From Candidatus Neptunochlamydia vexilliferae (GTDB lineage Bacteria; Chlamydiota; Chlamydiia; Chlamydiales; Simkaniaceae): a stretch of 46,955 nt of DNA. The notes beneath the pieces are model-generated. The model was not told where the DNA came from. It searched no databases and worked only from the letters and a program-made list of their open reading frames with translations. This document shows, one piece after another, positions 33,201-39,304 of the stretch (position 1 is the first letter of the stretch; every line of letters starts with the position of its first letter). Both the position numbers and the translations under genes were made by a program. Location: positions 1-46,955 of the forward strand of contig NZ_JAAEJV010000013.1 in assembly GCF_015356785.1 (NCBI RefSeq). The letters run 5' to 3'.

Positions 33201-33889
33201 TTGGCTGGAAAAATAACGGTGGAAGTGGCCATTGGAATAGCATCTACCTTTGCCCTTCTGTGGGCTATGTCAGTGAAAGCTGGTTTGGAAATGCCCTTAT
33301 CCAAGGAGCCGTCAACTTCTACAACATCGAAAGGCGGATCCGCTTTACAGGGATTAGCCGTGACGCTAAAAATAGCCATCATTCCTACGACATCCTCGGG
33401 CGGATTGATGGAGGTTACCGGCTCAAGTGGGGCGATACCCGCAAAGATTACCGTCTCTATACCATGCCAACCGTCCGCCTCAGCTACCTCAATATCTTTC
33501 AAAATAGCTATACCGAAAGGGGCGCAGGAGTGATCAACCTCGCTATCGACAGTCAATATTCCGCCTTCCTCCAGCCTGAAGTCCTCATCAAAAACGTCCT
33601 TGAGTTTACCCCTGGCGATCTTTGCATCTCCCCCTATAACGAGATCGGTTATGGCGCCAATATTCCTCTCACCTCAGCAAGCTATACTTCCCGCTTCCAC
33701 AAGCAAACCCTCTGCAAGTCCAACTTCACCGTCGTTGGCTTTAACGAGACGACCAACCAGCTTCTCTTTAACTTTGGTCTTCAGATCACCAAGGGTTGCA
33801 ACTTCTCCCTCGACATGAGCTACAATGGACGATTCTTCGACCAGACCTACATCAACGCCGGCAAGCTCAAGTTTGACTATCGGTTTTAA
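27206..33889 (+). CDS. Large autotransporter adhesin-like outer-membrane protein (2227 aa)
   Basis: A Sec signal peptide (MRKGLFFLLFVGSSLWA) leads a passenger of ~1800 residues built from many autotransporter-associated beta-strand repeats, with the signature G-x-L-x-K-x-G-x-G-T-L-x-L-x-G-x-N-x-Y-[ST]-GGT. This predicts a long beta-helix on the cell surface. A short helical linker (~1875-1930) leads into a C-terminal autotransporter beta-barrel (~1938-2227) ending in Y-R-F, with the aromatic last residue needed for assembly by BAM. It is a type V secretion protein but lacks the GGAI and FxxN motifs of chlamydial Pmps, so it is a separate family, probably for adhesion. AAGGA touches the ATG; an upstream in-frame TAA rules out an earlier start. 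It converges with the next gene, with stops overlapping in TTAA. Confidence 0.92.
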   Translation: MRKGLFFLLFVGSSLWATEWNVNTDGNWGTAGNWDPPSVPNSSSTSVAFGSVITAPREVTVNGTFSVDNLTFDNANSYTLSGGTLNVNGDIISSSGVHTVTSNLNIGSGSIVNNSGGTLTLGGAVNGTSLNLTGTGTVLLSGTTNAPLISVISGTLETNKPSNLQEVSILLNGGTLLITEDAAFSANISAVTNPSSIDVSPGKTASFFGFASNTTTITKLGDGTLSLSTGGFTNPFIISGGTLAGDSTSMSFDITNNSTVNFSGLGGAYSNTLSGTGNVIVSSAEEVTFSGTNTYSGGTTVESGGSLRVSSDGNFGTGALTLDGGTLHTTTGFTSAKGVTLAGSGGTFNTEMGTLILPGVVTGPGSLIKTGAGEVALNNSSNDYSGGTIINQGIIATGANERLGAPSGGVTLNGGNLETTGTFTTARTLTMTGNGILSVDGGTTLTWNGTVSGSGQIRKIGNGNLVLGADNSGFSGGINFFVGTTSVSTTNNLGDGTGAFLFNNSALLETTGVVNVINPITLTGNGGFDTGAITTVSGNITGPGTLLKQGADTLILSGSNSYTGGITLSAGTIEGTTSSILGNIANSGTLTFNQNSDSEYAGLTSGSGSLTKTGTGTVILSGANTYTGGTTVSTGTLSISSNANLGDNSGGLTLDGGTLTTTAGFSSSRGITLGALGGTFNTVSGVISLTGTVTGAGALIKSGPGELILSNNSNDYLGGTQITQGVLAVGDNPRLGDLGGSVTFTGGSLETTGTFTTNRALIMTGPGTLSTDTNTTLTWNGTISGLGQIRKIGFGTVSLGADNSGFTGGFRFVVGTTSISNANNLGSGTLEFSGGNLETTGAVTASNPITLLDGGGIFDIGTDSSFSGSITGTGALSKEGAAKMTLLGTNNYTGGTIISAGTLEGDTDGLQGIITNNAAVIFDQTAAGTYAGMMSGIGSLEKQGAGTLTLTSLNSYSGGTTVSAGTLQGNTTSLQGAIDNNSNVTFDQSSDGEYADVMSGTGTLTKVGSSTLTLSGTNTYSGGTEIDVGAVSVSANANLGSGSGGLTLNGSTLITTAGFSISRGTTLDAGGGTFDTTGTLIHSGLITGTGTLTKAGPGVLSLTNNSNDYSGGTDITQGVVATPTDEKLGALSGAVTLSGGGSWEVTSSFSSDRDVIFAGPGMLSVDPGRTLTLNTGSGSVSGTGKLEKVGSGTLVLDGTNTSYSGEIFLSIGTISFSDPDNLGTGTLVTFGQGTLLASATLTLPSTKTFTLSTSGTLSTADTFTVEGIISGGGTLIKEGVGTVILTGTNNYTGGTTVSAGTLQGDTDSFQGAITNNAAVIFDQGSAGTYAGAMSGTGSLEKTGAGTLTLAGANSYSGGTTVDIGTLSGNTTSLQGAITALGGTTVNFNQGSSGTYSGAMTGGGTLTKTGGGTLTLTGANGYTGGTTVSAGILAGSPTGIQGAISNSAIVNFNQGTGTYSGVMSGSGHVIVSSTDGPITFSGANTYLGGTKISGNGNLIIASEVNLGTGGVTFDSGTLTNTAAFASAKTMTLSGDGTFETDFPLTLSGKITDDGRLIKTGSSILLLTGTTNDYTGGTLVSSGTLEGTGETIQGDVTNNATVNFNQMTANTYGGSMEGSGLLLKSGTGTLTLSGPNNTYTGGTTVTAGTLQGTSTSLQGTITNSGATVTFDQDFNGTFSGSISGTGSLFKEGTGTLSVMGSSPFTGTSTINGGEVNLNGSIAGPVITSTEGTLSGNGAVASLTNSGTTSPGNSIGTTTVGGNFTQGASGNVIIEIDDAGNADLVDVGGIASLAGTVTISPLPGVYSGDIFYTFLTATGGVTGTFGQELGPAGTTFAILYLPSSVLLDFSFAGSILPVPIDDLKGNAKEVAKYLFCEGAVSDPDLLSLLKQIVRLPAKEFVEELDQLSPAQFGALPLINLQNSHLMSDLFVTSNERTYWCDQECDGNTRLWIAPVGQWQGQTSIGQQLGFNSRTFGVALGASHILTHFLNATVGAGYTYTDLGWKNNGGSGHWNSIYLCPSVGYVSESWFGNALIQGAVNFYNIERRIRFTGISRDAKNSHHSYDILGRIDGGYRLKWGDTRKDYRLYTMPTVRLSYLNIFQNSYTERGAGVINLAIDSQYSAFLQPEVLIKNVLEFTPGDLCISPYNEIGYGANIPLTSASYTSRFHKQTLCKSNFTVVGFNETTNQLLFNFGLQITKGCNFSLDMSYNGRFFDQTYINAGKLKFDYRF
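28080..31300 (+). repeat. ~1-kb supra-repeats in the autotransporter passenger
   Basis: Above the short strand repeats there is a longer period. Blocks starting near 28080, 29085 and 30258 each run through an N-x-Y-x-GGT strand, an LTTxxGFxSxRG-like segment, NNSNDYxGGT with a Q-G-[VI] strand, and (in the first two) GQIRKIG and LGADNSGF segments. The spacing is about 1.0 and 1.17 kb. This shows growth by block duplication. Confidence 0.7.
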
Positions 33890-34644
33890 ACATTATATAT
33901 CTGTCGTAGTGTAGCAAGCAGCTCATCGAAGCTTGTATTTTTTATCCCTAGCGACTTAAGATCTATTAGAGACTCCCCTTGCACGCGATCCAAGAATTGC
34001 TTCATATCCTCCTTGATAGACTGAGGCAAAATAACTTTGTCAGATGGTGTAAGTAGCTGGTATAAACGAACAATATCATTCTTATGTTTGCGAACGTCTC
34101 TTTCATTGACGTTTGCGTCTACATTTTTTCGATCCATTAGATCGATCCAAGCCCGCGCTTTTAGGGGGATCAAGTGACCAGCACGAACAACAGGTAAAGC
34201 ACTGCTATTCTGCTTCCCCGCGTGAATGAACTGATAATAGTTCTCATCAAGTAGAATGGCTGATAGGCTCATTACAGATTCATCGGTAGGGATAGGAGTC
34301 AAATGACTCCCTTCTACAATCTGCAAGGTGTCAGGGACTCGGGAAAATAACTCCAACATCGCAGGGAACTCTCTATTATTGGGGGCAGAGAAACGGTAGA
34401 AAATCTCTTTCCCGCTGCTTCGTTGACGGTGTTGGTACCCTCCCATCTCAACGAACTTCCAAAAAGCAGACACGAAATCACCATCAAGCGCTTCGACATA
34501 GAGGACAATATCGAGATCTTTTGTGGCTCGAAAATCAAGACCAGCTTCTTCCATAATTAGATTGCATGCGGTTCCCCCAATGAGTACATATTTATCAGCA
34601 TAATCAGCGAAGTGCTGTTTAAAGTCATTTAATCCTCTTACCAC
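33886..34644 (-). CDS. AbiEii-like nucleotidyltransferase (252 aa)
   Basis: The N-terminal motif VLIGGTACN followed by RATKDLDIVLYVE (residues ~20-50) matches the GG-[ST]-A and D-x-D metal-binding motifs of the DNA polymerase beta-type nucleotidyltransferase fold used by AbiEii/AbiGii toxins. These enzymes act in type IV toxin-antitoxin and abortive-infection pairs, probably by modifying tRNA ends. The start is a GTG at 34644 with AGGAG eight bases before it. The gene follows the helix-turn-helix gene by 13 bases, as expected for toxin after antitoxin. Its stop overlaps that of the autotransporter gene. Family assignment is by motif only, and activity is not shown. Confidence 0.75.
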   Translation of the reverse strand: MVRGLNDFKQHFADYADKYVLIGGTACNLIMEEAGLDFRATKDLDIVLYVEALDGDFVSAFWKFVEMGGYQHRQRSSGKEIFYRFSAPNNREFPAMLELFSRVPDTLQIVEGSHLTPIPTDESVMSLSAILLDENYYQFIHAGKQNSSALPVVRAGHLIPLKARAWIDLMDRKNVDANVNERDVRKHKNDIVRLYQLLTPSDKVILPQSIKEDMKQFLDRVQGESLIDLKSLGIKNTSFDELLATLRQIYNV

Positions 34645-34657
34645 TTGATATTCTCCT

Positions 34658-35638
34658 TTATTTCTTCAGAGATAATTTGATGACACTCTCTAAGGCTGCT
34701 TCAATGCGCTCATCTTTGATCTCTCTTAAACTTAAGTAGAGAGAAAAGGGGTCAATCACACTATTATGTGTGATTGAGGTTGGATTATAGTGCCATATCT
34801 CTAGCTCTGCCGTTGCTTCTTCAGATATAGGCAAAACCTTAACGCCTGACTCCTTCCAATGGAGCCAATCGGCCATACTCATAGCATATATAGGGACAGT
34901 CGGTGGGTTCAACATAGAGCACTCTGCCAAAGCGGTTAAGCCAGCCTTTATTTTTGGTTTTTTTCCCTTTACCCAAACTCGTTGCTTGACAGGAGACCTT
35001 AGTAAAGGCTCCGTCTGAGTCCAGAGTTCACGCTTCTCCTCTCTGAAGGACCAGCGCCGTTCTTTTCCTTTTCGATCGATTAAGCCCACACCAGCCTTTT
35101 CTAATTCACTAAAGGCTCGATTAAGTGTCATACGAGAATACCCCAACTCTTTGATAAGTTCAGTCGTTGTGTAACCTTCACACGGGTTATGACACAGTCC
35201 ATAGATCACAACTGCCTGTGTGGCAGGGCTGAAAAGGTCCTTTTTAGGTTTAGGTTGCTGAAAATATTCACGCAAATCAATCCCTAAGCCTGGAAGATAC
35301 ATTTGATTACCCGGTGCAATGAAAGAGATACGGTGACGAATAAGACGTTGTCGATTGTATGGAGAGATGGCTTCTTGGACGTATATACAGCAACCTACCC
35401 ATTTTGTTTGCACTTGATCCCTATGTTTCTTTAGAGTTGCGGGAGATACTGTTGTCTCTTGTTTGGGTATAATAAGCAAACAAGGTCGGTCAAATAGCAA
35501 AATCTCATAGAAATCATAGGAGTTCAAAAGAAAAAGTGGTAAATCTCCTTTTCCTTTCCATGGAGAAGCTTTTGTTTGCACACCAAGAGCTTGACTAAGA
35601 TAGAGCTCTAAATTCTTGATAACTTCCTTCAATAACAT
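34658..35638 (-). CDS. Winged-helix regulator, AbiEi-like antitoxin candidate (326 aa)
   Basis: A helix-turn-helix is visible at residues ~150-195 (TTTELIKELGYSRMTLNRAFSELEKAG). It is preceded by a region with no recognised motif and followed by a C-terminal domain ending in conserved-looking helices. The position directly upstream of an AbiEii-like nucleotidyltransferase suggests the antitoxin/autorepressor of the pair; AbiEi proteins are known to bind inverted repeats in their own promoter. Here the ATG at 35638 lies inside a perfect 57-bp palindrome that also contains promoter-like boxes, and no Shine-Dalgarno is present. Alternative reading: a free-standing transcriptional regulator of the adjacent gene. 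Confidence 0.65.
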   Translation of the reverse strand: MLLKEVIKNLELYLSQALGVQTKASPWKGKGDLPLFLLNSYDFYEILLFDRPCLLIIPKQETTVSPATLKKHRDQVQTKWVGCCIYVQEAISPYNRQRLIRHRISFIAPGNQMYLPGLGIDLREYFQQPKPKKDLFSPATQAVVIYGLCHNPCEGYTTTELIKELGYSRMTLNRAFSELEKAGVGLIDRKGKERRWSFREEKRELWTQTEPLLRSPVKQRVWVKGKKPKIKAGLTALAECSMLNPPTVPIYAMSMADWLHWKESGVKVLPISEEATAELEIWHYNPTSITHNSVIDPFSLYLSLREIKDERIEAALESVIKLSLKK

Positions 35639-35688
35639 ACTTTTTGCACTATAACATTTGCGATGTTATAGTGCAAAAAGTATGTTAT
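35632..35688. promoter_or_regulatory. Perfect 57-bp palindrome: symmetrical promoter/operator over a start codon
   Basis: Two identical 26-bp arms flank a 5-base centre (TTGCG). On the minus strand TTGCAC (35676-35671) and TATAGT (35653-35648) are separated by exactly 17 bases. By symmetry the same boxes read on the plus strand (35644-35649 and 35667-35672). The minus-strand transcript would start 2-4 bases before the ATG at 35638, so translation would be leaderless. The arms are an obvious binding site for the AbiEi-like regulator. Confidence 0.7.
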
Positions 35689-35754
35689 GGAAAAACATAA
35701 ACTGTTGGTTAGAAAGGTCTTAAAAACAAGGAGTTTCTCGCTTCTTTTTAAATA

Positions 35755-35840
35755 GTCGACCCTGAAGAACTAAGAAAAAAAGATGTGCTCATGGGGGAAA
35801 AGCGCGGTTTTGCTTTTGCAAGGAGTTTTTTAGGGTCGAC
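35755..35840. mobile_element. 86-bp MITE, short copy, with 6-bp target duplication
   Basis: The element begins GTCGACCCTGAAGAACT and ends AGTTTTTTAGGGTCGAC, forming ~17-bp terminal inverted repeats. It is flanked on both sides by TAAATA (35749-35754 and 35841-35846). The second copy is at 38998-39270. The first ~21 and last ~63 bases of the two copies align almost perfectly; this copy lacks the middle section. Confidence 0.85.
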
Positions 35841-35852
35841 TAAATAGGAAAT

Positions 35853-35881
35853 TTGACACAAAATGCTACTGTTCGTTAAGA
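35853..35881 (+). promoter_or_regulatory. Candidate promoter of the small gene at 35916
   Basis: A perfect TTGACA (35853-35858) stands a few bases after the MITE, with only weak -10 matches 17-18 bases later. The 13-base context ATTTGACACAAAA is identical to that before the autotransporter gene. A 14-base string TAAAAACAAGGAGT occurs both here (35896-35909, serving as ribosome-binding site) and before the MITE (35721-35734). Confidence 0.35.
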
Positions 35882-35915
35882 CGTTAAGATATACCTAAAA
35901 ACAAGGAGTCTTATC

Positions 35916-36110
35916 ATGGTAGGTAAAGTCACCGGTCATACAACAAATGCCCTTAACCAACTCTCTGGACAGGATCAGCCACTTGCTGACTTAATGAACA
36001 ACGTAGATGGAGTTTCTTACGTTGTTTCAGCTCAGTCGACACTCCTGCAAGGAACAGATTTTTCTGCAACAAAAGGTGGTGAGTACCTAGGTATTAATCT
36101 TCCAACTTAA
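35916..36110 (+). CDS. Small hypothetical protein (64 aa)
   Basis: A short, neutral frame without signal peptide or membrane segment. It contains NALNQLSGQDQPLADLMNN and a hydrophobic DGVSYVVSAQSTLLQG centre. AAGGAG seven bases before the ATG and a TTGACA upstream support a real gene. It converges with the nudix gene, and their stop codons overlap in TTAA, leaving no room for a terminator. I do not recognise the family. The Gly/Thr/Ser-rich ends suggest a flexible small protein. Confidence 0.6.
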   Translation: MVGKVTGHTTNALNQLSGQDQPLADLMNNVDGVSYVVSAQSTLLQGTDFSATKGGEYLGINLPT

Positions 36111-36523
36111 CTCTCAAGAGACTTAATCAGAGATAGGTACAAGTTCTTTTCCTCCTCAAAAGTCGCATAAGAGAGGAGATCTTTGAGGAGGAGCCACTTT
36201 CCCCCACAGATTTCCTCCGCTTGGAGAGTATATTTTGGACTGGCCGTCTCAGCGAGGTAGAAGCGGACCGTTTTATCGATGAGAAGGCCGTCATGGATAT
36301 ATTGGTACTTTTCGACGAGATATGGGGCGTCGAGGTAGCGACCGACCGTCATGCCGGTCTCTTCGAGAAGCTCCCTTTCAGCGGTTTGTTTGGGCGATTC
36401 CCCCTTTTCAGGGTGTCCCTTGGGAAAGCCCCAATGACCTCCTTCGAGATGTTGGATCAGGAATGCTTCCCACACCTGTTTACGGTAAGTCAGCGGGATA
36501 ATCCCAAATCCATTAACCTGCAT
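36107..36523 (-). CDS. Nudix hydrolase (138 aa)
   Basis: The complete Nudix box G-x5-E-x7-REUxEExGU is present (starting GHPEKGESPKQ, with RELLEETGM), so it hydrolyses a nucleoside diphosphate linked to another moiety. I choose the ATG at 36523, which begins MQVNGFGIIPL directly before the Nudix fold and overlaps the end of fabF by 11 bases. A longer in-frame start at 36625 would add 34 residues encoded wholly inside fabF and lacking fold features. Position after fabF matches the nudix gene CT771 of C. trachomatis as I recall it. The substrate (mutT-like, Ap4A or other) cannot be told. Confidence 0.85.
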   Translation of the reverse strand: MQVNGFGIIPLTYRKQVWEAFLIQHLEGGHWGFPKGHPEKGESPKQTAERELLEETGMTVGRYLDAPYLVEKYQYIHDGLLIDKTVRFYLAETASPKYTLQAEEICGGKWLLLKDLLSYATFEEEKNLYLSLIKSLES

Positions 36524-37772
36524 ATTTACCGAAGACAACGACCGAGTTGTGCCCTCCAAATCCAAAGGAATTGGAGATCGCTGCGTCCACTTCAAAGTCT
36601 TCAGCTTTGTCGCCGACGATGTCAAAGTCTTTCACTTCATCTTCGGGATCTTTAAGGTTCGGATTCGGGTGAAGTTTTCCCGTATTGATCGCTTTGATGG
36701 TGGCAACGGCTTCGACCCCTCCAGCAGCACCAAGACAGTGGCCAGTCATCGACTTGGTCGCATTCATCTTCATCTTCTTCACCTGGTCACCAAAGACGGT
36801 CCGGATCCCTCGGATCTCACACAGATCGCCCACTGAGGTCGATGTCGCATGGGCATTGATATAGTTCACTCTCTCTTTGGAAACGTTCCCATCTTTGAGG
36901 GCTGTTTCGATACATGATGCGACTCCAGCGCCATCTTCGCGAGGGCTAGTGATGTGATAAGCATCGGTTGAAACGGCGCCACCCAGGTACTCGGCAAGGA
37001 TGGTTGCTCCCCGTTTTTTTGCATGCTCATACTCTTCGAGAACAAGGACGCCGGCTCCCTCTCCAATGACAAAACCGTCACGGGTTTTATCCCAAGGGCG
37101 AGAAGCGGTATCCATCTCTTCGTTCCGCTCAGAAAGAGCTTTCATCACAACAAATCCTGCTACACCAATCGGGTTAATCGGCGCTTCAGCTCCTCCGCAA
37201 ATCATGAGGTCAGTATCCCCCCGCTCAATATGTTGCGCGGCAGAGACAATCGAGTAGTTAGCGGTGGCACACGCTGTTGAAATCGAGTAGTTCGGCCCTG
37301 TGAAGCCGAGATCGATTGCTAAAAGTCCCCCACCCATATTGGTGATGATAAAAGGGACGAAGAAAGGGGTAATTCTTTTAAAGCTCTTTTCGAGGAGGGT
37401 CTTGTTTCCATCAAAAAAGACCGACATCCCTCCCATTCCAGAACCGATCAAAACACCGCAGCGGGATTTTTCGAGTTTTTCAAGGGCCTCTCCGGTCAGC
37501 CCAGCATCTTCTAGGGCTTTTTTTCCTGCGACCATCGTGTAGCGGATGAAAGGATCGACACGGCGGGCCTGTTTTTTGTCCATATAGTCGCCCACTTCAA
37601 AGTCTTGAACCCCTCCCGCAAAACGGGTTGAGTACTCCTCGCAAGGAAATTGGGTAATCGGAGTGATCCCACTTTTTCCTTCAAGAAGGCTTTGATAAAA
37701 CTTATCGACATCGGTCCCAAAACAGGAGACAACGCTCATTCCTGTTACAACAACACGCCGTTTTTTCGTCAC
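36513..37772 (-). CDS. fabF: 3-oxoacyl-[acyl-carrier-protein] synthase II
   Basis: This condensing enzyme of type II fatty acid synthesis extends acyl-ACP with malonyl-ACP. The catalytic Cys is residue 168 in SISTACATANYS. The two histidines are in NAHATSTSVGD (~308) and MTGHCLGAAGG (~345). The 419 residues fit FabF well, and the family ending (NSFGFGGHNSVVVFGKY) is intact. The start is GTG at 37772, with GAGG in front, overlapping the rsfS stop as GTGA. It forms an operon with rsfS upstream and the nudix gene downstream. Confidence 0.96.
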   Translation of the reverse strand: MTKKRRVVVTGMSVVSCFGTDVDKFYQSLLEGKSGITPITQFPCEEYSTRFAGGVQDFEVGDYMDKKQARRVDPFIRYTMVAGKKALEDAGLTGEALEKLEKSRCGVLIGSGMGGMSVFFDGNKTLLEKSFKRITPFFVPFIITNMGGGLLAIDLGFTGPNYSISTACATANYSIVSAAQHIERGDTDLMICGGAEAPINPIGVAGFVVMKALSERNEEMDTASRPWDKTRDGFVIGEGAGVLVLEEYEHAKKRGATILAEYLGGAVSTDAYHITSPREDGAGVASCIETALKDGNVSKERVNYINAHATSTSVGDLCEIRGIRTVFGDQVKKMKMNATKSMTGHCLGAAGGVEAVATIKAINTGKLHPNPNLKDPEDEVKDFDIVGDKAEDFEVDAAISNSFGFGGHNSVVVFGKYAG

Positions 37773-38119
37773 TTTTTTACCTCAAAATCTAAATCTATGA
37801 CCTTCCCATCGGGCCATAGTCGTTCTAATTGATATTTTTGCCGCATCTCCGGGAGGAAGAGGTGGATCACCACCTGGAAATAGTCTAAAACGACCCACTC
37901 TCCATGCTCCATTCCCTCAACATGGGCTGGCTTTTCGCCTACTTCCCGCATGACATCTTGGATCTCTTTTGCCAAAGAGACCACATGGCGGTCCACATTC
38001 CCATCTGCAATCAAGATGTAGTCGGTAATCGAAGAAATCCCCTTCACATCAATCGCGATGATGTTCGAGCCTTTCTTGTCAAAAATTGTCTGTGCGATTT
38101 GCTTTAAATAATCAGTCAT
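37769..38119 (-). CDS. rsfS: Ribosomal silencing factor RsfS (Iojap/YbeB)
   Basis: RsfS binds uL14 on the 50S subunit and blocks subunit joining when growth slows. The 116-residue protein has the family signature in order: A-I-D-V-KGISSITDY-LIADG, then GEKPAHVEGMEHGEWVVLDYFQVVIHLF. It is the first gene of the rsfS-fabF-nudix group, and its TGA overlaps the fabF GTG. No convincing Shine-Dalgarno precedes the ATG at 38119. A perfect 32-bp-arm hairpin lies just upstream (38169-38253). Confidence 0.95.
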   Translation of the reverse strand: MTDYLKQIAQTIFDKKGSNIIAIDVKGISSITDYILIADGNVDRHVVSLAKEIQDVMREVGEKPAHVEGMEHGEWVVLDYFQVVIHLFLPEMRQKYQLERLWPDGKVIDLDFEVKK

Positions 38120-38168
38120 AATCTATGCGAGGCCATTGTAAAATCCATTCGGCAGGCTAAACGCCCCC

Positions 38169-38253
38169 TTTTTTTTGAAATTCGGTCTTGGATTGAGTTA
38201 TCTACACCTAATGGGGTATGTTAACTCAATCCAAGACCGAATTTCAAAAAAAA
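38169..38253. repeat. Perfect inverted repeat, 32-bp arms, 21-base loop
   Basis: The arms run from eight T through GAAATTCGGTCTTGGATTGA to TTA and are perfectly repeated in reverse, ending in eight A. Placed between nadD (downstream side) and rsfS, it could act as a strong terminator in both directions (both exits carry a T8 run) or be a palindromic repeat element. No target duplication is visible. Confidence 0.8.
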
Positions 38254-38294
38254 TTGAGCATTTATCCCACCAAAGCGAGTTTTCCAATGGCCTC

Positions 38295-38885
38295 TTACGG
38301 AGAGTATATAGTATTTTGGTGAATGTAGTCCAGGACTTTTCCAGGAATTAGGTGGCCAACATAAAGTCTTTTTTTGAGTCTCTCCCGCACCTCGGTGCTG
38401 CTCACATCCATTGCGGGGATTTCACACCTTCCCGCTTCAACTTTCAATTTTATTTTTTCAGGAAGCTGCTCCAATCTTTTGGGGTCGAAGCCGTGGCGCA
38501 CCCCTACAAGAGGGGGGGCCAGCTCTAGGAGCGCATCGATCTCTTTCCACTCTCCAAAGCCATAAGCGGTATCCTCAGCGACAATGAGGAAAAGTTCTCC
38601 CCCGATCTCCCGGACCGTATCGATTGTATATGAAGGAGGAGGGCGAGAAATCTCCCCATTACAAGGGTCACATCCGGGAACATCTTCGAGCGCCAGCTGC
38701 AACATATTCAACCGGTGGTTCGCCGCTGCAACAGGAGGCGCATCCCCTTTTGTGGGCGACACATGGGCAGGACAGAAAAGGACCTGATCAAGGCCATGCA
38801 TCTCTTTAATGCGAATCGCCAAATTGAGATGTCCAAAGTGGATGGGGTCAAAGGTCCCCCCAAAAAAACCAATTTTCTTTGCCAT
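38295..38885 (-). CDS. nadD: Nicotinate-nucleotide adenylyltransferase
   Basis: NadD couples nicotinate mononucleotide with ATP to form deamido-NAD. The nucleotidyltransferase core GGTFDPIHFGHLN (residues ~9-21) holds the (H/T)xGH motif, and the C-terminal SSTEVRERL corresponds to the ISxTxxR motif. Length (196 aa) is normal. The middle region carries PPSYTIDTVREI, typical of the family. A terminator-like hairpin follows its stop. In many bacteria nadD neighbours rsfS, as here. Confidence 0.95.
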   Translation of the reverse strand: MAKKIGFFGGTFDPIHFGHLNLAIRIKEMHGLDQVLFCPAHVSPTKGDAPPVAAANHRLNMLQLALEDVPGCDPCNGEISRPPPSYTIDTVREIGGELFLIVAEDTAYGFGEWKEIDALLELAPPLVGVRHGFDPKRLEQLPEKIKLKVEAGRCEIPAMDVSSTEVRERLKKRLYVGHLIPGKVLDYIHQNTIYSP

Positions 38886-38997
38886 ACTCGCATTTATACA
38901 CTAAGAAACAATTTTTTTACTATTTCTCAATACTCTCTTGCCACGAAAAAATAAGAGGGGTGCCGTTAAAAGATCGCCATTGAAAGGGCTCTTTATA

Positions 38998-39270
38998 GTC
39001 GACCCTGAAGAACTAAGGATTATATTTATTGTGAGAAGGTTAAGACAGAAAAACCTCTTTATAAGTTGCAAGAAAATTGGGCTACACACCCCATTTCCTT
39101 GCAAATTCGATAAACAAAATCTGCACTTGCAAAAGAAAAACCGAAGGTTTTTCCCCAGGGTGCAGATTTTTGACGCACCTCAACCCCGCAGTGGGTTGAG
39201 TAAGGAAAAAAGATGTGCTCATGGGGAAAAAGCGCGGTTTTGCTTGTGCAAGGAGTTTTTCAGGGTCGAC
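38998..39270. mobile_element. 273-bp MITE, long copy, with 6-bp target duplication
   Basis: Same ends as 35755-35840 (GTCGACCCTGAAGAACT and AGTTTTTCAGGGTCGAC), with a perfect TTTATA duplication at 38992-38997 and 39271-39276. A ~187-bp middle section absent from the short copy folds into several hairpins: 39066-39104, 39116-39170 (TCTGCAC/GTGCAGA) and 39179-39200 (CTCAACCC/GGGTTGAG). There is no coding frame. It occupies most of the 509-bp gap between nadD and the HAD gene. Confidence 0.85.
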
Positions 39271-39304
39271 TTTATAGGAGAAAAGTTCAAGGCGCCCTAT
39301 GCAG

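Noticed and set aside
35686-35754. 22-codon plus-strand frame after the palindromic promoter
   Set aside because: It is short and has no ribosome-binding site; its TAG would exist with or without the MITE, so it is not evidence of a disrupted gene.
36524-36625. Upstream start giving a 172-residue nudix protein
   Set aside because: The extra N-terminus is encoded inside fabF, lacks fold features, and the ATG at 36523 starts exactly at the Nudix fold.
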